NCBI GenBank assembly: GCA_030599585.1
Contig: JAUVNS010000001.1
Coordinates: 62,001-126,000, forward strand
Length of the DNA stretch: 64,000 nucleotides
Origin: Promethearchaeota archaeon
GTDB taxonomy: Archaea; Asgardarchaeota; Lokiarchaeia; Sigyniarchaeales; SOKP01
Direction: 5' to 3'
Below the pieces are notes generated by a model. The model had not been told where the DNA came from. It searched no databases and was given only the letters and a program-made list of their open reading frames with translations. Positions 56,344 to 63,268 of this stretch are shown here, piece by piece (position 1 is the stretch's first letter; each line of letters begins with the position of its first letter). Both the position numbers and the translations under genes were made by a program.

Positions 56344-57393
56344 ATGAAGAAGCTAATTGATGCTGTAATATATACAGATGTTCACGATGAACTCGGTCCG
56401 AATCCCATTCTTTGGCTACCGCCAAATTTACCTGAATCTGTCAGAATGTTAGTAGGAATTAAAACTGTAACATTACTTACAGGTGACCAAGGGTCTGTAC
56501 CAGATTCGCTATTAATAATCCCTTTTCCTTCACTTAAATTAAAAGGATTAATTAGATATATAGAAAGAGAAGATGAAAGTAAAAGAGGAGGATTCGCAAG
56601 AAGTGCAATAACATTCTTGTTTAAAGAAACAGATGATGTGATTTTCTATAAATATATGGGTTATCTTAAAGCTCCCTTCGATGAAACTTCGAGAAAAATA
56701 ATTGAATTAGAGAACAACCATGCAGAAAGTTCAAAAATCTTTGAAGAGATTAAAATTTTACGAGATAGCGTCAGTGAATTACTAGATGATTTTAGAACTA
56801 AAGAAATAACTTCACCAGCATCAAAAGAATTTCCAGAAAAACGAGTTAAAGATGATAAAGTAGTAGATTATAGACTTAAACTCGTAATAGTTGGAGATCC
56901 TGGAGTAGGTAAGACATCTACCATACTAAGATTTACTGATAACGCGTTCTTAAGAACATATGTTCCAACACTTGGGGTATCCATTACTGAAAAATTATTT
57001 GATACCAAAAGCGGAGTAATAGAAACGATCTTATGGGACATCGCAGGACAAGCAAAATTTGAGACGATGAGAAGACATTTCTACCAAGGCTCTGAGGCGA
57101 TATTACTTATTTTTGATCTAACTAATAGAAATTCCTTTACAAGTATAAAATCGTGGTATCATGACGTTATGAAAAACATGGAGAAACATCACCACAAAAT
57201 GTCGGGTTATATTTTTGGAAATAAAAGTGATTTAATCGAACTACGAAAAGTTAAATTAGTTGAAGCTTTAGCTTTAGCTAAGGAATTGAATTTAAAATAC
57301 ATAGAAATATCTGCCCTAACTGGTAAAAATGTCGAATACGCTTTTTATGATATTGCCAACACAGTCGTAAAAATGCGTTTGAACAAACCTTAA
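56344..57393 (+). CDS. Rab-like small GTPase with N-terminal LGPxP module (paralogue of 22183)
   Basis: A 349-residue paralogue of 22183. Module 1-150: IYTDVHDELGPNPILWL, IIPFPSLKLKGLIRYI, DDVIFYKYMGYLKAPF. G domain from about 178: GDPGVGKTS (184-192), VPTLGVS, WDIAGQAKFETM, NKSD (about 293), SALTGKNVEYAF. No C-terminal Cys. A nitroreductase starts 12 bases after its stop on the same strand, suggesting one transcript, though a functional link is unknown. The pair 22183/56344 conserve both halves, so the fusion predates their duplication. Confidence 0.9.
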   Translation: MKKLIDAVIYTDVHDELGPNPILWLPPNLPESVRMLVGIKTVTLLTGDQGSVPDSLLIIPFPSLKLKGLIRYIEREDESKRGGFARSAITFLFKETDDVIFYKYMGYLKAPFDETSRKIIELENNHAESSKIFEEIKILRDSVSELLDDFRTKEITSPASKEFPEKRVKDDKVVDYRLKLVIVGDPGVGKTSTILRFTDNAFLRTYVPTLGVSITEKLFDTKSGVIETILWDIAGQAKFETMRRHFYQGSEAILLIFDLTNRNSFTSIKSWYHDVMKNMEKHHHKMSGYIFGNKSDLIELRKVKLVEALALAKELNLKYIEISALTGKNVEYAFYDIANTVVKMRLNKP

Positions 57394-57404
57394 AGGTTAT
57401 AAAT

Positions 57405-57977
57405 ATGGATTTAGAAGAAGCAATAAATAAACGTAGAACAATTAGGAGATTTACTCAAGAAACTATTCCGAGCGAAATCTTAAAAAAATTAATCGATTAC
57501 GCTCGAATCGCTCCTGCTGGAAATAATATTCAATGCGTTGAATATGTAATCGTAGAATCTCCAGAAATGAGAGAAAAAATGTTTCCTTTAGTAAGATGGG
57601 CCGCATCGCTACCTAAAGAATTAAGAACTCCAGAAAGTGGTAGGGAACCAACAGCATATATAATCGTGCTAGTAAATACAAACATTAAAAAATCATATTA
57701 CGATTTTGACGTTGGAGCCGCAGTTGAGAACATATTACTCGGTGCTGTGACGTTTGGAATTGGAACGTGTTGGATGGGTTCAATAAAAGGAGATAAAATA
57801 AGAGTATTACTTGACATTCCTGATTTTTACGAAATTAAACATGTGATTAGTCTAGGGTACCCTGACGAGACATCTGTGATTGAACCGTATAAAGAGTCTT
57901 TTAAATATTGGAAAGAAGGAAACGAAATGCACATCCCAAAACGAAAGTTGGAAAGCCTTATTTTAAAGGTGGTATAA
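57405..57977 (+). CDS. Nitroreductase-family FMN oxidoreductase
   Basis: A 190-residue single-domain nitroreductase: AINKRRTIRRFTQETIPSEI (FMN phosphate-binding Arg residues), ARIAPAGNNIQCVEYVIVES, and GAVTFGIGTCWMGSI. Length and motifs are typical. No ferredoxin domain, in contrast to 17135. It probably shares a transcript with the Rab-like GTPase. Confidence 0.92.
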   Translation: MDLEEAINKRRTIRRFTQETIPSEILKKLIDYARIAPAGNNIQCVEYVIVESPEMREKMFPLVRWAASLPKELRTPESGREPTAYIIVLVNTNIKKSYYDFDVGAAVENILLGAVTFGIGTCWMGSIKGDKIRVLLDIPDFYEIKHVISLGYPDETSVIEPYKESFKYWKEGNEMHIPKRKLESLILKVV

Positions 57978-58018
57978 AAGAGAGTAATAGTAATGAATTT
58001 TGCCCTCCTCCTACTCTC
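57978..58018 (+). terminator. Possible terminator hairpin after the nitroreductase gene
   Basis: GAGAGTA (57980-57986) can pair with TACTCTC (58012-58018), a seven-base stem with a 25-base loop, followed by an AT-rich run. The long loop makes this weak. Confidence 0.3.
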
Positions 58019-58071
58019 TCTTAATTAAATTACTTAAATAACAACTGTTTAGAGCGTTAAATACCCCACCC

Positions 58072-58095
58072 ATAGATTTTTGTCATAAAATCTAT
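58072..58095. repeat. Nine-base-pair hairpin
   Basis: ATAGATTTT and AAAATCTAT pair perfectly around TGTCAT. Confidence 0.4.
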
Positions 58096-58138
58096 AAAAT
58101 AGATATTGATTATGAAAATATAAGTGTTATTCCCCAGA

Positions 58139-58179
58139 ATTGAGGAAAATTTTCCTGCGTCACTTAGATTGTCCTCAAT
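58139..58179. repeat. Nested palindrome and inverted repeat
   Basis: ATTGAGGA and TCCTCAAT flank a region whose left part is also the palindrome AGGAAAATTTTCCT, so two alternative hairpins compete. Such an arrangement could be a switch or an operator pair. Confidence 0.35.
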
Positions 58180-58365
58180 CATGGAGAAAAATTTAGTTAT
58201 TCTCTAAATTTACGCCTTGGTTCTCATTTTTTATCAAAAAGTCTGCTAAATGAGTCGGATTTGTTAATCATCTTAACATTAAATTTATATTCAATTAAGG
58301 TCATTTAATATTTACGCTAAATAATTTTATATGAATAAATATTTACAATTTGTTGCAAGATAAAT

Positions 58366-58917
58366 ATGTCAAATCAAAAAAATGAAAAAAAAATGGTAAC
58401 CTTGGTTAGTCCACTGTCAATGAGAGAGTTTGAGGCTTTATTGATAATTTTAAAAAACGATGGGGAGGAATTAGCAGTTTTAAAAGCTGCAATCGATGCG
58501 AGATTTAAACTTGGGAGTAGAACTAAAGGGTACGATTATATAAGAAATCTGTGCACTAAGAATTTCACCGTTAAAAAAATTTCTGATCCAGTTGCTGGCA
58601 GGAAGAGAATCGTGAGAATTTTTGTAGAAAAAAAAGTAAGGAGTGAATACGAGAGATTAATCTTGCCCACAGTGAAAAATTTAAATGAATCGATAAAAAA
58701 ACTTTCCAAGGATTACATGGAAGAGATTAAAGAAGAAGAAAAACTAATGGAGAAATTTAGAACCTATACAGAAACTATTCTTAAGGGTATCAATCATGTA
58801 TTGGAGGATACACCGACAAGAAATTATACTCAAAAGAAACTTGAAAGAAAAATAGAGGATACGATCTGGCGTTATTTTCGCGCGGAAATGTTAAAAATTG
58901 AAATGTTTTCAAAATAA
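58366..58917 (+). CDS. Unknown protein, winged-helix-like N-terminus and coiled-coil C-terminus
   Basis: A 183-residue protein. The first 85 residues resemble a winged helix of MarR/TrmB-like type (MREFEALLIILKNDGEELAV; GYDYIRNLCTKNFTVKKI; GRKRIVRIFVEKK as wing). The rest is a charged helix likely forming a coiled coil (KLSKDYMEEIKEEEKLMEKF). A transcription factor is a reasonable guess. It sits between the dyad-rich region and the tandem membrane-protein array on the same strand, so it could control either. Confidence 0.6.
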   Translation: MSNQKNEKKMVTLVSPLSMREFEALLIILKNDGEELAVLKAAIDARFKLGSRTKGYDYIRNLCTKNFTVKKISDPVAGRKRIVRIFVEKKVRSEYERLILPTVKNLNESIKKLSKDYMEEIKEEEKLMEKFRTYTETILKGINHVLEDTPTRNYTQKKLERKIEDTIWRYFRAEMLKIEMFSK

Positions 58918-58962
58918 AAACGCTGTAGGGTCGATAGAAAATATATAGGGAATATATTGGAT

Positions 58963-58982
58963 AAAGTCATAACATTTAAAAA
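58963..58982 (+). promoter_or_regulatory. Promoter box of tandem array, copy 1
   Basis: AAAGTCATAACATTTAAAAA, a TATA-type box with BRE-like upstream half. The TATA centre is about 27 bases before the TTG start, the distance expected from TATA to transcription start, so the mRNA is probably leaderless. Confidence 0.65.
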
Positions 58983-59004
58983 TTCATAAATTCATGTATA
59001 TGCA

Positions 59005-59727
59005 TTGCTATTTCAAAATGAAATTATTGTAAGATTAATTGCTGCATCAGTGCTTCAAGTATGGCCGATTTTTTACTTATCTTATTTCACATATAGATTA
59101 CTAAGGCGAGCTAAAAATCGTTCAACTTATATTTTGAGTGCTTATTTCGTAACAACAGCACTTGCTTATTTTCTTGCCACTCTTTCAATTTTTTTAACAA
59201 ATACGCCCTTTGCTTACATCATTTATGTGCTTTCAATTTATGTTTTTGTTTTTAGTTATAGTTTTTTAATAAATTTTAGCTGGTTACTTACTCGACTAGA
59301 TGAAAAACCACACTATACAAAGCTTTATTTAAGAATAATTTTCTACGCGATCTTATCACTCTATGTTATTGTAATTAGTATTCCATTTAATGGTATAGCC
59401 TTAGATGCAAGTACTGGATGGACACCTAATTACAGTTGGCTCTTTCTTGTTTTTAGTTGGATTTATTTCTTGATTTTATTAATTATTCCACAAATATATT
59501 TCTCGTTTAAAATTTTAAAAGTATATGAGGGAGTTGTCCTCAAGAAGAGATTAAATTCATTTATATTTAGTGTCTTTCTATCTTTGTCATTGGCTATTTC
59601 GCTATTCTTGTATCACACATGGATTGAAAATCTAATTTTCAGGACATTTCATATTTTTCTGGGGCTAGTATTTGGGATATCAGCTGCATATTTAATATAC
59701 AAGGGATTCGGGAAGCAACTGGAATAA
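59005..59727 (+). CDS. Seven-helix membrane protein, tandem paralogue 1
   Basis: A 240-residue protein with about seven hydrophobic helices (about 8-33, 42-64, 67-93, 105-127, 140-168, 183-203, 211-234). Conserved points shared by all four copies are LFQNE at the start, RAKNRSTY after helix 1, INFSWLL, IPFNGI, ASTGW, KVYEGVV and YKGFGK at the end. TTG is the start. No ATG is available in frame, and the position equals the TTG of the other copies. The topology resembles the seven-helix sensor region of some histidine kinases, without a kinase domain. Function is unknown. Confidence 0.75.
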   Translation: MLFQNEIIVRLIAASVLQVWPIFYLSYFTYRLLRRAKNRSTYILSAYFVTTALAYFLATLSIFLTNTPFAYIIYVLSIYVFVFSYSFLINFSWLLTRLDEKPHYTKLYLRIIFYAILSLYVIVISIPFNGIALDASTGWTPNYSWLFLVFSWIYFLILLIIPQIYFSFKILKVYEGVVLKKRLNSFIFSVFLSLSLAISLFLYHTWIENLIFRTFHIFLGLVFGISAAYLIYKGFGKQLE

Positions 59728-59825
59728 AAAATAATGAACATTTCCTGACCTTTAATTTATTATATTTATCTCCCAAATAACTTAGAAACCATTATAATAG
59801 AAAAGATATAAGACCTCTATGGAAT

Positions 59826-59845
59826 AAAGTCAAAACATTTAAAAA
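59826..59845 (+). promoter_or_regulatory. Promoter box of tandem array, copy 2
   Basis: AAAGTCAAAACATTTAAAAA, one base different from copy 1. It ends 28 bases before the TTG at 59873. Confidence 0.6.
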
Positions 59846-59872
59846 ATCATGCACTTTTTTGTATACAATGCG

Positions 59873-60595
59873 TTGCTGTTTCAAAATGAATTTTTTGTCA
59901 GATTAATTGTTGTTTCAGTTTTTCAAATATGGCCTGTTGTTTACGGGTCATATTTCGCCTATAAGTTATTAAAGCGGGCTAAAAATCGCTCTACTTATAC
60001 AATGAGTGGCTATTTTATAACCACTGCTCTTACTTATTTTCTTGCAACGATTTCAACATTTTTGGTAAATACACCCTTTTCTTACATTCTTTACGTGATT
60101 TCAATTTATGTGTTTGTTTTTAGCTATAGTTTTGCAATAAATTTTAGCTGGCTTCTTACTAGACTTGATGAAAAATCGTGTAATACTAAATTTTACTTAA
60201 GAACAACTCTTTACGCAATCTTATCACTATATGTTCTATTGGTTGCCATTCCTTTTAACGGCATAACCTTAAATGCGAGTACTGGTTGGATTCCTACTTA
60301 TAGTTGGTTCTTTCTTGGCATTAGTTGGACTTACTTCTTGATTTTTTTAATTATTCCACAAATATATCTCTCGTTTAAAATTTTGAAAGTATACGAGGGT
60401 GTTGCTCTTAAACATAGATTAAATATGTTTCTAATTAGCGTATTGTTAGTGATGGTGTTGGCAGTTTTTATGTTATTATATAACACATGGACTGAAAATG
60501 TAATTTTCCGGACATTTTACGTTTTTATAATGCCGGAATTAGGTGTATTTGCCGCTTATTTCGTCTACAAAGGATTCGGAAAGATGCTAGATTAA
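59873..60595 (+). CDS. Seven-helix membrane protein, tandem paralogue 2
   Basis: I place the start at TTG 59873 rather than the ATG at 59849. Reasons: it aligns with the TTG starts of the other three copies (LLFQNE), it gives the same 240 residues as copy 1, and the ATG lies only about eight bases from the TATA centre, too close for a transcript to contain it. Helices and conserved motifs are as in copy 1 (RAKNRSTY, INFSWLL, ASTGW). Copy 2 differs most in the last two helices (LLVMVLAVFMLLYNTW). Confidence 0.75.
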   Translation: MLFQNEFFVRLIVVSVFQIWPVVYGSYFAYKLLKRAKNRSTYTMSGYFITTALTYFLATISTFLVNTPFSYILYVISIYVFVFSYSFAINFSWLLTRLDEKSCNTKFYLRTTLYAILSLYVLLVAIPFNGITLNASTGWIPTYSWFFLGISWTYFLIFLIIPQIYLSFKILKVYEGVALKHRLNMFLISVLLVMVLAVFMLLYNTWTENVIFRTFYVFIMPELGVFAAYFVYKGFGKMLD

Positions 60596-60745
60596 TGAAT
60601 AATGTTAATTTCTTCGATATTATATTGTAATTTCTGTGAAAACCTTTGCCTCTTCAACGGTAACCATCCTAATCTATACACAGAAAATAATGAGATGGAA
60701 AAAATGCTGGAGTTTTGATAGAATATATATTCAGAATTATATAAA

Positions 60746-60765
60746 AAAGTCATAACCTTTAAAAA
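60746..60765 (+). promoter_or_regulatory. Promoter box of tandem array, copy 3
   Basis: AAAGTCATAACCTTTAAAAA, ending 23 bases before the TTG at 60788, the same spacing as copy 1. Confidence 0.62.
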
Positions 60766-60787
60766 AACAAAAAGTCATGTATATTTA

Positions 60788-61519
60788 TTGTTATTTCAAA
60801 ACGAATTTATTGTCAGATTAATTGTTGTTTCAGTTTTTCAAATATGGCCAATTTTCTACGCGTCGTATTTCGCCTTTAAATTACTAAAGCGCGCTAAAAA
60901 TCGTTCGACTTATACGTTAAGTAGTTTTTTCATTTTAACAGCTCTTACTTATTTTCTTGCTTCACTTTCAACTTTTTTAGTCGCTACGCCTTTGTTTACC
61001 TTTACTCACATTATTTATGTGCTTTCAATTTACACGCTTATCTTTAGCTATAGTTTTTTAATAAATTTTAGCTGGTTACTTACTAAACTTGATGAAAAAA
61101 CATGCCCTACTAAATTTTACTTAAGAGCAATTCTTTATGCGATTTTATCTCTATATGTTTTAGTGATTGCGATTCCGTTTCACGGTATAACCTTAAGTGC
61201 AAGCACTGGGTGGATACCTGTTTACAGCTGGTTCTTTCTTGGTTTTAGTTGGACTTTTATCTTGATTTTTTTTATTATTCCACAAGTATTTTTATCTTTA
61301 AAAATTGTGAAAATATATGAAGGCATTGTCCTCAGGAGAAGATTAAATCTTTTTCTAATAAGTGTGTTTTTGGGATTGTTAATACCCATTTTTGTATTCT
61401 TATATCACGCTATGCCTGAAAATATAGTTTTCAGGACATTTTATCTTTTAACAATGCCGGAAGTAGGAGTATATGCTGCTTATTTAATATATAAAGGATT
61501 CGGGAAGGAACTGGATTAA
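60788..61519 (+). CDS. Seven-helix membrane protein, tandem paralogue 3
   Basis: A 243-residue copy, TTG start. It is closest to copy 4: both share TLSSFFILTALTYFLA and VATPLF with a three-residue insertion relative to copies 1 and 2, and both have YHAMPEN before the last helix. All other array motifs are conserved (RAKNRSTY, ASTGW, YKGFGKELD). Confidence 0.76.
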   Translation: MLFQNEFIVRLIVVSVFQIWPIFYASYFAFKLLKRAKNRSTYTLSSFFILTALTYFLASLSTFLVATPLFTFTHIIYVLSIYTLIFSYSFLINFSWLLTKLDEKTCPTKFYLRAILYAILSLYVLVIAIPFHGITLSASTGWIPVYSWFFLGFSWTFILIFFIIPQVFLSLKIVKIYEGIVLRRRLNLFLISVFLGLLIPIFVFLYHAMPENIVFRTFYLLTMPEVGVYAAYLIYKGFGKELD

Positions 61520-61612
61520 AAAATAACGATTAATCAATCAATACACAAGAAATTTTGTATTATAAAAAAACGCTGGAGATTTAATAGAATAAAAATAAGG
61601 AACATATAGAAA

Positions 61613-61632
61613 AGAGTCATAACATTTAAAAA
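61613..61632 (+). promoter_or_regulatory. Promoter box of tandem array, copy 4
   Basis: AGAGTCATAACATTTAAAAA, one base different from copy 1, ending 24 bases before the TTG at 61656. Confidence 0.62.
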
Positions 61633-61655
61633 TTCATACACTGAATTATGATACA

Positions 61656-62387
61656 TTGCTATTTCAAAACGAATTTATTGTCAGATTAATTGTTGTTTCA
61701 GTTTTTCAGATATGGCCAATTTTTTACTCGTCCTATTTCGCCTATAAATTACTCAAGCGAGCTAAAAATCGTTCTACTTATACTTTGAGTAGTTTTTTCA
61801 TACTTACCGCTCTTACTTATTTTCTTGCAACAGTTTCAACTTTTTTAGTAGCTACTCCTTTGTTTTCCTTTACTTACATCATTTATGTGCTTTCAATCTA
61901 CACGCTTATATTTAGTTATAGTATTCTAATAAATTTTAGTTGGTTACTTATTAATCTTGATAAAAAAGCATCTTCCACTAAATTTTACTTAAGAATTGCT
62001 TTTTATGCGATCTTATCACTCTATGTTCTTATAATTGCTATTCCATTTAATGGAGTGATCTTAAATGCGAGTATTGGTTGGATTCCTCAATACAGTTGGT
62101 TCATGCTTGGTTTTAGTTGGGTTTTTATCTTGATTTTTTTAATTATCCCTCAAATATATTTCTCGTTTAAAATTATGAAAGTATACGAGGGTGTTGTCCT
62201 CAAGAAAAGATTAAATTTATTTATTTTTAGCGTATTTTTGGGATTCCTAATCCCCATTTTTCTCTTCGTATATCACGCAATGCCTGAAAATGTAATTTTT
62301 AGGACGAGTTATTTTTTAACACTGCCAGGAGTAGGAGTAGTGGCTGCTTATTTAGTATACAAAGGATTCGGGAAGGAACTGGATTAA
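61656..62387 (+). CDS. Seven-helix membrane protein, tandem paralogue 4
   Basis: A 243-residue copy, TTG start, nearly identical to copy 3 over the first 100 residues. The array's start-to-start spacings are 868, 915 and 868 bases, and the upstream segment (GCTGGAG with TAGAAT) is shared between copies 3 and 4, so whole promoter-gene units were duplicated. It is convergent with the TIM-barrel-type gene at 35 bases. Confidence 0.76.
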   Translation: MLFQNEFIVRLIVVSVFQIWPIFYSSYFAYKLLKRAKNRSTYTLSSFFILTALTYFLATVSTFLVATPLFSFTYIIYVLSIYTLIFSYSILINFSWLLINLDKKASSTKFYLRIAFYAILSLYVLIIAIPFNGVILNASIGWIPQYSWFMLGFSWVFILIFLIIPQIYFSFKIMKVYEGVVLKKRLNLFIFSVFLGFLIPIFLFVYHAMPENVIFRTSYFLTLPGVGVVAAYLVYKGFGKELD

Positions 62388-62421
62388 TAAATCTGATGAT
62401 TTTCTAATTGTTATAAGAACT

Positions 62422-63132
62422 CTAAAGATATTTTAAAGCTAATTCGGTCGATTCTCGAGCTTCGTCCACGCTGACCATACCTATTGTAGTGCAGCAGATG
62501 TTATGCTTAGAAATGTACTCATAAGCTTTTTTAGGGTTCAATTTACCGGCTGCTAGCGTTTTCATTCCAATAAAGTGATGATCTTTATGGTTATTTACTT
62601 GATTTTCAAGCTCTTTTTGATTCCCCATTAAATACCCCCGAGCGTTAAATGGAATTAAAAACGCTTTTACATTAGGAAGGTTTTCGAAAGCGTATTCCAA
62701 GGTAGAAACGGGATTATGCGCAGCTATTCCGGGTATTATTCCCATTGACTCAATCTCAGCAATAAATTTCTCTAATTTCTCATCTTTTTTATCCGCGACC
62801 ATTCCGTGGGCAAAAACTATTTTAGCTCCAAGTTCAGCTAATTCTTTAATGAGAGGATCAGGTCCCGGAAAAGTAGACCCCGTAATGACAAAGTCGCTAT
62901 GAGTTTCAACCATTATTTTAGCTGCATTGGTGATTTTTCCACCCGGGATTAATTGTATTCCGCGACCCCCTACTTCATAAGACGCTTCCAGTATCTCTAA
63001 CACAGCTTCCGCGTTATTTAAGAATTTTCTTCGGTATACACGCGCATTCTTTCCGAATTGGGAAGCTCCAAAGAATGGTGAGGTCCCTACCGATACTATC
63101 GGTATTTCCTGGCCTTCGATTTTACAAAATAT
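62422..63132 (-). CDS. TIM-barrel/aldolase-like protein with non-canonical start
   Basis: The track starts at a GTG at 63003, but the frame upstream is clearly coding: IPIVSVGTSPFFGASQFGKN, followed by VYRRKFLNNAEAV leading into LEILEASYEVGGRGIQ. VGTSPF/GA.QFG is a conserved-looking phosphate- or metal-binding start of a barrel. Downstream, ITGSTFPGPDPLI, GIIPGIAAHNP and MKTLAAGKLNPKKAYEYI fit an aldolase or oxidoreductase TIM barrel. Between the upstream stop (63150) and 63003 there is no ATG, GTG or TTG. ATA at 63132 is eight bases after AAGGTG, and ATC at 63135 is five bases after it. The function is unknown, and the total is about 236 residues. Confidence 0.65.
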   Translation of the reverse strand: MFCKIEGQEIPIVSVGTSPFFGASQFGKNARVYRRKFLNNAEAVLEILEASYEVGGRGIQLIPGGKITNAAKIMVETHSDFVITGSTFPGPDPLIKELAELGAKIVFAHGMVADKKDEKLEKFIAEIESMGIIPGIAAHNPVSTLEYAFENLPNVKAFLIPFNARGYLMGNQKELENQVNNHKDHHFIGMKTLAAGKLNPKKAYEYISKHNICCTTIGMVSVDEARESTELALKYL

Positions 63133-63268
63133 GATCTCTACACCTTTTTATTTAGGCTTTTAAACCAAAATTCTTCAAATAATAAAACTTTTATGAGATT
63201 TAATTAATAACTTCAGATAAATACTAACTATAAAATAAAATTATAAAAATGATTCAATTTGATGAGAA

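Larger units (their letters stand above)
57978..58365. other. Inverted-repeat-rich intergenic region
   Basis: Nearly 390 bases without a gene. They hold ATAGATTTT/AAAATCTAT (58072-58095, nine pairs, six-base loop), a perfect 14-base palindrome AGGAAAATTTTCCT (58143-58156), and ATTGAGGA/TCCTCAAT (58139-58146 with 58172-58179). The density of dyads suggests regulatory sites or a structured RNA. Confidence 0.45.

Noticed and set aside
59849-59872. ATG start for array copy 2
   Set aside because: It lies about eight bases after the TATA centre, and the other three copies start at the equivalent of TTG 59873.
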